DNA of 28,710 nucleotides from a virus. The position numbers and the translations under genes were made by a program. The notes under the pieces were generated by a model. That model was not told where the DNA came from, made no database searches, and saw nothing but the letters and a program-made list of their open reading frames with translations. The stretch spans positions 1-28,710 of IMG/VR virus record IMGVR_UViG_3300030389_000543. One strand, given 5' to 3'. The first letter of the stretch is position 1. Each line of letters begins with the position of its first letter. Positions 12,053 to 21,900 of the stretch are shown here, piece by piece.

Positions 12053-12271
12053 TTACTCTATAATTTCGTTTATAACTTCTTTTGCTCCTTCTTCTTCTTT
12101 TATTTGTGAAAGTAATTCTGCATATTGAGCACTTTTTACGTCAAATTCTTTTTTAACCTGTATTCTTTCATTTTCTATTTTTTTACCTTCCTCTGTTAAA
12201 GAATTAAATTTGTCAGCTAAAGCTTGTGCTTCTTTTTTGCGTTCTTCGCATCTTTCAGATAATTTTGACAT
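12053..12271 (-). CDS. Small coiled-coil protein, unknown function
   Basis: 72 residues, from ATG 12271, almost entirely charged and helical with heptad-like Leu/Ala spacing (SERCEERKKEAQALADKFN ... IENERIQVKKEF ... YAELLSQIKEEE). One Cys near the N-terminus. It is probably a parallel or antiparallel coiled coil that oligomerises; a chaperone or connector for the tail fibre is possible given its place directly after the second fibre gene. The 27 bases to the next gene hold only an AT-rich spacer. Family not recognised. Confidence 0.68.
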   Translation of the reverse strand: MSKLSERCEERKKEAQALADKFNSLTEEGKKIENERIQVKKEFDVKSAQYAELLSQIKEEEGAKEVINEIIE

Positions 12272-12325
12272 AAAATTTTTGTAATTATTTTTTAGTATAA
12301 CTGTAGGTATTTATTAAGGCAATAC

Positions 12326-12357
12326 AACTTATTTGGCCGTTTTGTCTGCAATAAGTT
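12326..12357 (-). terminator. Weak hairpin after the second fibre gene
   Basis: AACTTATT (12326-12333) pairs with AATAAGTT (12350-12357) around a 16-base loop; the fibre stop codon TAA begins in the stem. No T-run follows, so termination would be weak at best. Confidence 0.35.
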
Positions 12358-14287
12358 AAGCCTCTAACGCTGCAACTTTGGCTTTTAGTGTTTCGACCTC
12401 TGTGGATAGTTCTTTTACTGCTTCAATAAAATATCCTGTCAAAGCTGAATAATTAACCATTTTATAAGGATCACTATTAGTTTCATTAGGTAGAACTGTT
12501 TGAGTCGTTATTAAATCAGGTAATACTGTTTCAACTTCTTGTGCAATAACTCCAAAACTTTTTTTATTATCTTCTTTCCACGTAAATGATCTACCAGTAA
12601 GTTTTTTGATAGTATCTACTGCACTTGTAATAGTTGTTATGTCTTTTTTACGTCTTTCATCAGAGCTAGAATAAGTACCACTACTATTTATGTTTGCAGT
12701 TTCCGTCCCATTAGGAAGTCTAAACACCCAAAAACCACTGTTTGAAGCATTTTGAAGATACATATGACCGCTATGAGTCTGTATTTTTCCAGTAGAACTC
12801 TCACCTGTCCAAGTACTATTATTAAATCTAACATCACCAGATAACGATATTCCACTAGTTGTTGTCTCAAACTTTTTAACGTCATCATAATTAAGTTCTA
12901 CTGCACCATCAACTAAAAATTTTGCAAAAGATTCAGAATTTCCTTTTTGTAGATAAATTCCGGGACCATTAGTTGTTATTACTAAACCACCAGTGCCTTC
13001 ATCAGATACATAACTATGTGAACCATTGTGATAAATTTGTAGATCGTTTGAGGCTCCTAAATAAATTGTGGCATTATCGGTTCCAAACAAATAGCCATGA
13101 AATGTATTTCCACCACTTGTAGTCTCAAACTTTTTACTACCGTCATAATAGAGTTCTACGGCTCCGTTAACTGTTCCTGTTATATATTTTTCTGTACCAG
13201 TTTTACTGTTAAGTCTTAAATTATCGGAATAAATATAAAGATAATCACCAGCTTTAGCATCTATGACACTGGCAGTGCTACCATCGTGATAAATTTGTAG
13301 GTCGTCACCTGCACCAGCTACTAATTTATCATTGTCACCTACTTTAACCTTATCTGCTCCCAGCGTTCCAATAACATCAACTCCAAAAGATGCAGTCTCA
13401 AACTTTTTACTGTTGTCGTGATATAGCTCTACTGATCCATTAGCATTGCAAGCTATGTGATATTCGGTTGATGCAGAGTTTCTAACTTGGAATCCATCTG
13501 ATCTAACTATTAATTGACCAGCACCATCATCGTGAATATAACTATTAGATCCATCATGAAAAATTTGTAGGTCATTACCATAACCAAAGTATGCATGTTG
13601 ATTATCTTCAAGATATAAAGCACCACCATTAATATCACAATTACCAGTTATTGTTACGCCGTTTGCTTGTGTCTCAAACTTTTGAACGTTGTCGTAATAA
13701 AGTCTTACTGATCCGTTTACAAAAGCTTCTATTAAATCTTCGTCAGCAGACTTACCTCGTAATTTTATTGTGTCACCTCTTACAAAAAGAGAACCAGTTG
13801 AGTTATCTATATAAGAATGTGAACCATCGTGATAAATTTGTAGATCTTGAGAATCACCAAAATATAAAATTCCAGTTGAATTGTTTATATTAGCATCATC
13901 CAAATAAGCTGATCCTTGAATATGCACGTTTTGATTAGCTCTAATTCCATGACTATAAGTTTCAAGCTTTTTACTGTTGTCGAAATATAACTCTACTGCT
14001 CCATCAGTAATAGCTCTGAGCATATTTTCAGAACCATGTCTTAAGTTTATTGCTTGTGTAGAATCACAAACTAAATTTAAGTTACCTGTATTATTATCAA
14101 TTATTGAATCTGTACCATCGTGATAAATTTGTAGGTCTTGAGAATCCCCTAACCTTGCTTTTTCGTTGTCGGCAAAGTCTAAAGGTTTAGCTAACTTACT
14201 AGACTCTATCGCTGCACTAGCGTTTATATCGGCATTAATGATTTCACCATCTTTAATACCTTTTTCTGTTATTTGAGTTAATGTCAT
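12356..14287 (-). CDS. Second tail fibre/appendage with S74 self-cleaving chaperone
   Basis: 643 residues. After an N-terminal stretch (GEIINADINASAAIESSKLA) come five copies of a repeat of about 80-90 residues, each with a DLQIYHDG-type strand and, about 50 residues later, NGAVELYYDNSKKFET; this makes a long trimeric beta fibre. The C-terminus is a Peptidase_S74 intramolecular chaperone: Ser542 and Lys547 in SDERRK form the Ser-x4-Lys dyad that cuts the domain off after trimer folding, followed by GVIAQEVETVLPD and a coiled coil (KELSTEVETLKAKVAALEA). There is no T7 gp17-type N-terminal domain, so it probably attaches to the larger fibre. It resembles the end of the neighbouring 1527-aa fibre, including a 25-base identical 3' sequence. 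Confidence 0.88.
   Translation of the reverse strand: MTLTQITEKGIKDGEIINADINASAAIESSKLAKPLDFADNEKARLGDSQDLQIYHDGTDSIIDNNTGNLNLVCDSTQAINLRHGSENMLRAITDGAVELYFDNSKKLETYSHGIRANQNVHIQGSAYLDDANINNSTGILYFGDSQDLQIYHDGSHSYIDNSTGSLFVRGDTIKLRGKSADEDLIEAFVNGSVRLYYDNVQKFETQANGVTITGNCDINGGALYLEDNQHAYFGYGNDLQIFHDGSNSYIHDDGAGQLIVRSDGFQVRNSASTEYHIACNANGSVELYHDNSKKFETASFGVDVIGTLGADKVKVGDNDKLVAGAGDDLQIYHDGSTASVIDAKAGDYLYIYSDNLRLNSKTGTEKYITGTVNGAVELYYDGSKKFETTSGGNTFHGYLFGTDNATIYLGASNDLQIYHNGSHSYVSDEGTGGLVITTNGPGIYLQKGNSESFAKFLVDGAVELNYDDVKKFETTTSGISLSGDVRFNNSTWTGESSTGKIQTHSGHMYLQNASNSGFWVFRLPNGTETANINSSGTYSSSDERRKKDITTITSAVDTIKKLTGRSFTWKEDNKKSFGVIAQEVETVLPDLITTQTVLPNETNSDPYKMVNYSALTGYFIEAVKELSTEVETLKAKVAALEA
12360..12384. 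repeat. 25-base direct repeat at the 3' end of the second fibre gene
   Basis: Identical to 14328-14352. It encodes the final coiled-coil residues KAKVAALEA on the minus strand. Together with the neighbouring copy it flanks the whole 643-aa gene and could mediate its gain, loss or exchange by recombination. Confidence 0.85.
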
Positions 14288-14320
14288 AATAATGTTATCT
14301 TAAAGTTTTAATTAATTTTA

Positions 14321-17300
14321 CTAAGCAGCCTCTAACGCTGCAACTTTGGCTTCTAATGTTTCTATTTTTGCTATTGCTTCTTGTAATGCCTTTACTGCTT
14401 TCATATATAAAACAGAATATTTAACAGACTTAATGCCTTCACTATCTTCTTGTACAAGACCTGCACTAACTTTTTCTATTTCTTGTGCAACAACACCGAT
14501 TTGTAATACACCTGTTGGGTTATCTTTAAATCTAAATTTTCTTACTCTTAAATTTTTTATATCATTCCACTGTGAAGCAGCGTCTACAATATCTTGTTTT
14601 AATGTTTCGTCTGATGCTTGTCCATAACTATTATTTGTGTTTGTAATATCACCATCACCAAATATATTTGCAAGACCTTGATTTCCTCCTGCACGAAAAA
14701 CATCACCAGAGCCACCTATATTTTTAAACATTCCGCTACTACCATCACTGCCTAAAACTATTCCAAAATTTGATGAGTTTACAGTGGTAGAAGTAGTTGC
14801 TACAAGTACATTCCCAGACGAATCTATAACCATCGCCTCATTCATATTGGCTACATTATTCGCTCTTGTATAGAATTTTAAACTTCCAGCGTAGTTATGA
14901 ATTGTGCTATTTTCTTTTACACCTTCAATCGTTGCATAAAAAGTTGTAGAATCACTATCTTTATAACCCCCAAAAGTTAAAGCTCCACCTGTTCCAGCAG
15001 CATAACTTGTATCAGTATCTAAAATAGACACTTGATTTTGAATTAAACCTGTTGCATTTGCATATTTCGATTTAGCACCTGCAAAAAATCCAACTTGTGT
15101 TCCTACAACATTAGTTTCACTTGTGTTGGGATTGCCTACAGTTATTCCAGTACTTGTAGTCTCAAGCTTTTTAACCCCATCATAATAGAGTTCTACTTGT
15201 GCGTTGTGATAACCAATAAAATGAGATTCACCAGTTTGTGCTCTTAACATTAATTTGTTATTTTCACTTGCTTGAATTATTAAATCTCCTGTATTGTTTT
15301 GAATTTCAGATCTTGTCCCATTATGAAATATGTTAAGATCGTTACCATTTCCAGCAAGAAATTTTTTATTATCAGCAACGTGTATGTTATTTTGTGCTTC
15401 TACGTTGGCAGTAGCAATCAAGCTTCCTGACACTGTTGCTCCACCACTGGTAGTCTCAAACTTTTTACTGTTGTCGTAATAAAGCTCTACGGCTCCATTA
15501 GGATGTATGTCAATGGCATTCTCTGCATTACCAGATCCATCATTAGTTTGAATATATAAATCACCAGTTAAATTTCTTACATAAGTATTGGTGCCCGTGT
15601 GATAAATTTGTAGGTCATTACCATCACCAAACTTAACAGCGTGGTTATCATCTAATAATATTTCAAAACTATTTGTATCTAAGTCACCGCCTAGCTGTGG
15701 TGAGGTGTCATCTACTAAATCTACGTTTGCAAGTTTTGTTCTTGCTATCGCTGCACTAGCGTTCACGTCAGCGTTAACTATATCTAAAGAAGCAAGTTTT
15801 GATTTTGCTATCGCTGCACTACTTGATATTTCTGCATTACTTATACTTCCATTAATTATTTGAGCTGCTCCAACAGTATCGTTACTTGGTGTACCAATAT
15901 TTACTGACGATCCAATCGTAATAATAAAGAACGGAGCAGAAGTAGTAGGAGCAGAAGCAAATATAATATCAGCACCATCAATAGCAAATCCTTCACTTGG
16001 ACTTGTGCCACTATTAGGTTTTTGAATTACACCATTAACACTAACAAGAAGTTGTTGAGCATTTAGTGGTGGGTTAGACAATGTAAATCTTGTAGCTGTA
16101 CCATTAAATGTTGCACTTCCTCCTCCTGATCCGCTTGAACTAGATAACGTATTTATAAAGAAATTACCAGGTGTTGCTACATCATCCCAAGTACCACTAG
16201 CATGAGTACCGTTATATACTTTCATCTTATTATCTGAGTCATTGAAATACAAATCTCCGTCCTGACGATCAGCTCCTGATGGCCTAGTTGCAGGGTTAGT
16301 TGATAAAGGTCCGTAATATCTTTCGTTAAAATTAGAAACTAAAGTATCAGCAGTAGCAACACCAGAGGGGTCAATAATTTCTCTGTGAAAATTATATGTA
16401 TGTAGTGTTGTAGTAGTTTCTAATAATATTCCTTTTCCAGCTTCAATGGTATCGTTATTAGCCATACCATTAATTGTGACCGTAACACCAGTTCCAGCTC
16501 CATTAGTAATTGTGGCGACTCCACTTCCATTAGAAGTTAAATTACTTCCTAATGCTTTAATACTGATAATAGTACCAGCCCCATCATTAACATCTGGATT
16601 TGTTGAAGGGAAACTTGTTTCATTGGCTATTGGTACAAAACCACCGACTTCAGTAACAAGTTCAATAATTCTTTCATTAACAGCTTGAGCTGAAGGTAAC
16701 TGTGTATCTGTTGCATTACCAGCTATAGAAGTAACTATACTTTTACCATCCAATAAATTTAGTTCTGCTGTAGATGCAGTTAAACCATCGAGTTTATTTA
16801 ATTCGGTTGTAGTTAAAGTTGAGCTAATACCGTCTAATACATTAATTTCAGCAGCAGTAGAAGTTACGTTTACACCAGATAATTGTAAAGTAGTTATTGG
16901 TAAAGTTGCAGGGAACCTAGCATCAGGTATTGTTCCAGCGTTAAGATTATTAGCATTAACAACATTAGTACTTGTAGTTACACTATTTCCCATATAAGCA
17001 TCAGTTGTAGATCCGTAATGCAAAACTACTGGAGTTGTATCAGTTACAGCAATTTCAACATATGCTCCAGAACTACCAGCTGTTCCAACAGTAGTAACCC
17101 CTGTAGTGTATTGTGTGGTTCTATCAGCCTCTAAATAAAAAGCTAATTGATGATTGGCGTTAGTAGATTGAGACTGATCAAACCTATATGTTATTCCAGC
17201 TGTTAAATATAAGAATGGTGCTTGTTTAGCATCTCCTAATGGAGTAGGGTTACCGCTTACATTAAAACCTTTATTAGCAAAATCTTGTATTACATATCCT

Positions 17301-18904
17301 TCACTAGATCCAGTTCCATGATATCTATGTTGACTACCATCTTTAGTGGCAACAGTAACATAGAATTGCTTAAGTGATTGATAAATATTTGCAAAACCAC
17401 CACTCCAAGTAGTATCTGTGCATACCAAAGGTGTATTACTAGTATTTGGTCCAACATGCGGTCCAAATACAAAAGTATCATAAAAACTTCCACCTCCTCC
17501 ATAAACCCTATTAATTGCTAAATTACCAGTAGAGGTGTGTCTTATCTTGGGTCCAACAGAAGCATTACTCCCAGTAAACATTATTTGGCTGAGGAGAGAC
17601 GAACCGTTTTGAAGAGTTAACCTGTTTACATTAGTAATTGCTTTTTGAAGACCATCTAAGTCACCACCTAGTTGAGGAGTAGTATCATCAACAACCTCAA
17701 ATAAAACACCACTATTACTAAAGTGATCTAAAACAGCACCAGATGTAGGTAGTGCAGTATCAGTATTACTAAGGGTTGTTTGTATTGAAGTTACTCCTGT
17801 TGTGCCAGATATTTGTAAGGTTCCAGTAACACTACTTGAACCTATCTCTATTTTATTTTTAGCTAATATACCGCCTTGAATAATACGCATATCAGCATTA
17901 TTTCTAGCTTCAGTTATATTGTCTTCATAACTATTACCATAAGTAGCATCTTGCGGCATGTTACTTCCAGACAAATAATATTCTGCACCAGTAGTTGGTG
18001 TATCTGGATGGTAGAACATCAATCCATCAGGATAAGATGCTCTCATTACTAGTTCATTAGTAGAGTAAACAGGATTTGATTTTGCAACCGTCATGTATGC
18101 TCTACCAAGACTTATGCGAGCAACGTGTCCAATTTGATTACTGTTAAGTTCTGTACTACCAAAAGGTAAACCTAAATTACTAGCACCTAAATTGATATTA
18201 TTAATAGAAGCAAAATTACCTTGATTATCCATAATCCCATGCCTTTGGGCTGAGATCTCCATGGTATGAGCTTGAGAAATATTACTTTCATTTAGACCGT
18301 TATTACCAAATTGAAGTTCTAAATCTCTACCTCTTAGAATTGTATTGTTTACAATACTTGAATTAGGTAATGGTCCCTCAAAGGTAAGAGTACGTCCAGT
18401 AAATACGTCACTTGTATTTGATCTTAAAAATGAATCTCCACCTACATTTCCAGATGAAGTAGTTATAGTTGCAGCGTTTATATTTTGTGAATTTATAATT
18501 GCTAAAATTTCCGCTGGTGTCATGTCAGCAGTAGCACCATCTTCTATCCCATTAATCTTGTCAGTAAATTCTTGAAGGCCAAATAAAAGTTGATCACTAT
18601 TAGTATCTAAATCAGTTTCAGTAAGAACAGAACCATCTTGAAAGTCTACTTTTTTAGCACTTATATTAGTATCTCTTTTAATAACAATAGCTGCTCCATT
18701 GGGAGGTTCATTACCAGAAGTAAATGTTATTTGAGTACCGCTAGTAAAAGTATATTTAACACCTAAAGCTTGTAATGTCCCATTAACAGTAACATCAACA
18801 TCAGACTGATCTAAATAACTAAAACTAATAGCATAAGGACCAGCAGTAGAACCAGAATTAGGGGCAGTATGGTTAGTAAATGATGTTGCAGTGTTAGTAG
18901 CCAT
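14321..18904 (-). CDS. Main tail fibre (T7 gp17-like) with S74 self-cleaving chaperone
   Basis: 1527 residues, the host-binding fibre. The N-terminal ~115 residues (SFTNHTAPNSGSTAGPYAISF ... GVKYTF ... DTNSDQLLFGLQEFTDK) match the T7 gp17 domain that joins the fibre to the tail. The shaft is long and Ser/Thr/Asn-rich with short tandem repeats of the TAAEINVLDG / TTELNKLDG / TAELNLLDG type (residues ~685-725) and INGSISNAEISSSAAIAKSKLA. Near the end are two copies of the DLQIYH...VELYYDNSKKFET repeat, as in the next gene. The C-terminus is a Peptidase_S74 domain with Ser1431 and Lys1436 (SDETLK), GVVAQEIEKV and a coiled coil. T7 gp17 is 553 residues, so this fibre is nearly three times longer. 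Confidence 0.92.
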   Translation of the reverse strand: MATNTATSFTNHTAPNSGSTAGPYAISFSYLDQSDVDVTVNGTLQALGVKYTFTSGTQITFTSGNEPPNGAAIVIKRDTNISAKKVDFQDGSVLTETDLDTNSDQLLFGLQEFTDKINGIEDGATADMTPAEILAIINSQNINAATITTSSGNVGGDSFLRSNTSDVFTGRTLTFEGPLPNSSIVNNTILRGRDLELQFGNNGLNESNISQAHTMEISAQRHGIMDNQGNFASINNINLGASNLGLPFGSTELNSNQIGHVARISLGRAYMTVAKSNPVYSTNELVMRASYPDGLMFYHPDTPTTGAEYYLSGSNMPQDATYGNSYEDNITEARNNADMRIIQGGILAKNKIEIGSSSVTGTLQISGTTGVTSIQTTLSNTDTALPTSGAVLDHFSNSGVLFEVVDDTTPQLGGDLDGLQKAITNVNRLTLQNGSSLLSQIMFTGSNASVGPKIRHTSTGNLAINRVYGGGGSFYDTFVFGPHVGPNTSNTPLVCTDTTWSGGFANIYQSLKQFYVTVATKDGSQHRYHGTGSSEGYVIQDFANKGFNVSGNPTPLGDAKQAPFLYLTAGITYRFDQSQSTNANHQLAFYLEADRTTQYTTGVTTVGTAGSSGAYVEIAVTDTTPVVLHYGSTTDAYMGNSVTTSTNVVNANNLNAGTIPDARFPATLPITTLQLSGVNVTSTAAEINVLDGISSTLTTTELNKLDGLTASTAELNLLDGKSIVTSIAGNATDTQLPSAQAVNERIIELVTEVGGFVPIANETSFPSTNPDVNDGAGTIISIKALGSNLTSNGSGVATITNGAGTGVTVTINGMANNDTIEAGKGILLETTTTLHTYNFHREIIDPSGVATADTLVSNFNERYYGPLSTNPATRPSGADRQDGDLYFNDSDNKMKVYNGTHASGTWDDVATPGNFFINTLSSSSGSGGGSATFNGTATRFTLSNPPLNAQQLLVSVNGVIQKPNSGTSPSEGFAIDGADIIFASAPTTSAPFFIITIGSSVNIGTPSNDTVGAAQIINGSISNAEISSSAAIAKSKLASLDIVNADVNASAAIARTKLANVDLVDDTSPQLGGDLDTNSFEILLDDNHAVKFGDGNDLQIYHTGTNTYVRNLTGDLYIQTNDGSGNAENAIDIHPNGAVELYYDNSKKFETTSGGATVSGSLIATANVEAQNNIHVADNKKFLAGNGNDLNIFHNGTRSEIQNNTGDLIIQASENNKLMLRAQTGESHFIGYHNAQVELYYDGVKKLETTSTGITVGNPNTSETNVVGTQVGFFAGAKSKYANATGLIQNQVSILDTDTSYAAGTGGALTFGGYKDSDSTTFYATIEGVKENSTIHNYAGSLKFYTRANNVANMNEAMVIDSSGNVLVATTSTTVNSSNFGIVLGSDGSSGMFKNIGGSGDVFRAGGNQGLANIFGDGDITNTNNSYGQASDETLKQDIVDAASQWNDIKNLRVRKFRFKDNPTGVLQIGVVAQEIEKVSAGLVQEDSEGIKSVKYSVLYMKAVKALQEAIAKIETLEAKVAALEAA
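14328..14352. repeat. 25-base direct repeat at the 3' end of the main fibre gene
   Basis: Identical to 12360-12384 (GCCTCTAACGCTGCAACTTT... on the plus strand); similarity continues more weakly on the inner side. It encodes the last coiled-coil residues of the S74 domain in both fibres. Confidence 0.85.
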
Positions 18905-18906
18905 GA

Positions 18907-21900
18907 TTAATCAGATAAAGATGGAAGAGATTTTAAAGCTTCAAAATTGTCATTGATTGCTTCTTGTTTAATAAGAGCTTGTACCTTTGAATATTCTAAT
19001 GCACGTTCTGGATTTTTTTGTAACCATAATTGTTTTCCAGCTTTTTTATATACGTTTATAATATCTCTTAAAATATCTTCTGCCAGGTCACGATTAGCTT
19101 CTTGTGCTTGAACTTCTACATCCATATTATTTTGTTCAATCATTTCACCTCTTACACTTTTCATTAAAGCTTGAAAATCTTTTTGTTGGATACGGTTATG
19201 TAAAGCCCTAACCATAGTCATACCATTTATTTTTGCAAAAGCAGTTTCTTCAATAAGATCTAAATGTTCATCGTAAGTTAGTTCAATACCACTTCCTACC
19301 GCAGCACCACTTGGTAAATTACCTAATGTTAATTCATCTGAAGGTTGTGTAATTCTTGCACCTATTTCATCAAGAGTTGTTAAGACTGTATTATTTATAC
19401 TGTTTGTTTCTTTAATTGGATTAATAACACTCATAGTATCAGGGCCAAAACCAACTGGATATTCAATAATTGAACCAGTTATAAAGTTTCTCATTGGTCG
19501 TAAATCGCCATAACCAGGAACTGTTGCTTTTATTTCATTATGAAACTTTCTTAACCATATAAAACCGTCATCACCTGCTCTTACTTTTTTATCTAATATT
19601 TCTCTATTAGAAGTTACGTTTCTTTTAACTGATCTACTTAATGCACTAAAAGGATTTACTGTTGCTGCAAGTCTTCTGGCAACCCATTGCTGCATTTTGT
19701 AAGGCTTACCTAGCAAATCAGCAAGCTCAGTTATACCTTGTAAATAAGTTTTGTTTGTAATGTTACGACCTAATGCAACAGAAGCAGCCACACCAAAATC
19801 ATCACGATCTTGTTTACTTAAACCGCCTGTAATAGCTGCTGCATCAGCAGCCATCATTAAGAAAGAAGCCCAGGGGTCCAATCTTCTGAAACTGACATAT
19901 TTATACCTTGGTTTACCATCTTTACCCATTCTTACATTGCCATCTTCGTCTTTTAAAAGAAATCTAAAGCTATAAGGTTGCCAGCCTGTAGCTCTTTTTT
20001 GATTAAGCATATTGAAATCAGAAGGTCCACCACCAGTAATTGCTAGTTCAGACATTGGATCATTTATTGAATATGCTGTAGCACCTGCTATTAACCATAT
20101 TGCACCACCCAAATACATTTCACCTCTTGCTTTTGCTGCCACAGATGGATCAGTACTCCTAAGTGCTTGTCTATATTCTTTTAAAGCATAATTAAATCCA
20201 GGTGTTCTTCTTACTTGTGCTTTAAATATATTTACTGGTGTTCTTACAAAAGGTAGAAAAATTCGACCAAACGGATGTCGTGACACTCCTTGTATCGCAG
20301 CACCCAAACTATCTTCTGGTAAATCAGCAGTAAATGTAGTTTCAGCAGCATATTGCTGTGCTTTTTCGTATAGATCTAAAACAGACTTATCTTTAACATT
20401 TGCCATGCTGTTTTTATTAACAATTTCAATAGTTCCATCAAATTGTTGCTGTATGTGTTTTTGTAAATCAGCACCTTGTAAACCTTTTCTCATGCCATCC
20501 TCCCAAGCACTTGCTTTTACATAAGCTCTAAAGTTTAGTTGTTTAAAAAATTCATCTTCTGCAAGTAAAAACCTACCTGGCAAACGAACAACAGTGCCTA
20601 ATGTATTAATAATATTTGCTAAGGGTTTATCTCCTTCCATTCTTATTTGAAAACGATCAGCTTCTTGTATCATTGCACCAGGATTAACAATATTATCTTC
20701 AATTTGAAATGCTTGTTTTGCTGCTTTTAATGAATCTGTAATAGATGACATTAGATAATAAAGTTCTTTACCACCTCTCATGGCTTGCATCGAATCAAAT
20801 CCTTGACCCGAAACAGAACCTAATGTGTTTTCTAATGGTCTTGCTAATGTATTTAAAGCAGTGGACATTATGTTTACAGCGTGTGTTTCTGGACCTGATA
20901 GTATTGAGTTTATAAAAATTTCATTTTGTATTTTCACTCCTCTCATAAATTTACTTTCACTAGCCATCTTTTGTAAGGCTTGAGGATTACCTTGTGCAGC
21001 TTGTAATTTCTTTGTAATTATTCTTAGTCTTTTCCATGATGCTTTATCACCTTTTTCAGCAGCTTCTATGATTTCTTTAATTGAAAACTCACCTAATGGA
21101 TCAGTTGGTTCTTTTACTGTTCCTCTAATATCAGTCGCTTGATCTATTGCTTTTTCTGCTGGTGTTCTACCTGCTAAATCATCTATAGAAGCTGCTACAT
21201 TACCTACTCCACCACCTGCTCTGTTAGCAGCTAATGTTTGTGCTGGTACTGTTTTTAAAGGTTTGTTAAGAGTAATAAGACCGTCTAATACTTTTGCTTC
21301 TGTAATAAATTGTTCTTTTAACTCTTCAGTTAAACCACTTTTATTACCTGTAGCTAAAGTTTCATCTATAGTTTTTGCTAATGATGCTAAATTAATAGCA
21401 TTTCTATTCATCAATTTATTCATCGCTATTAATGTTGCAGGTAAGTCTTGCTCTCCTCCTCTGCCATATCTAGCATTAAATTGTCTTGCATACTCTATAG
21501 TTTCTTGTGGTAATTGACTGTTTGCAGAAATAACCATATCTTTGAATGTTCTTTTGTAAGGCCAAGCATTATTAGCATCAAGTTCTTTTAATTTGTCTGC
21601 TTCATCAAGAATTAGTTTTTGCACATCAGGATCACCACCACCTGTAAATTTAGGATTAAATGTAGTTTGTACTTTTGGATCTGCTAAAGCGTCAAGATCT
21701 ACTTTATTAATATCAATTTGATTTGCAGGGTCAAAATATATTTTTACTTGATGCAACCTTTTGCCTTTACCTGCTTTCTTTCCTCCTTGATGAGTAAAAC
21801 CACCAAACCCTTTTTCTTTAAAATATTCTTGAAAATTACCAAATATATCGTCAATTACTGTATTAGAACTTACACCTCTTGCATTTGAATAAGCTCTTAT

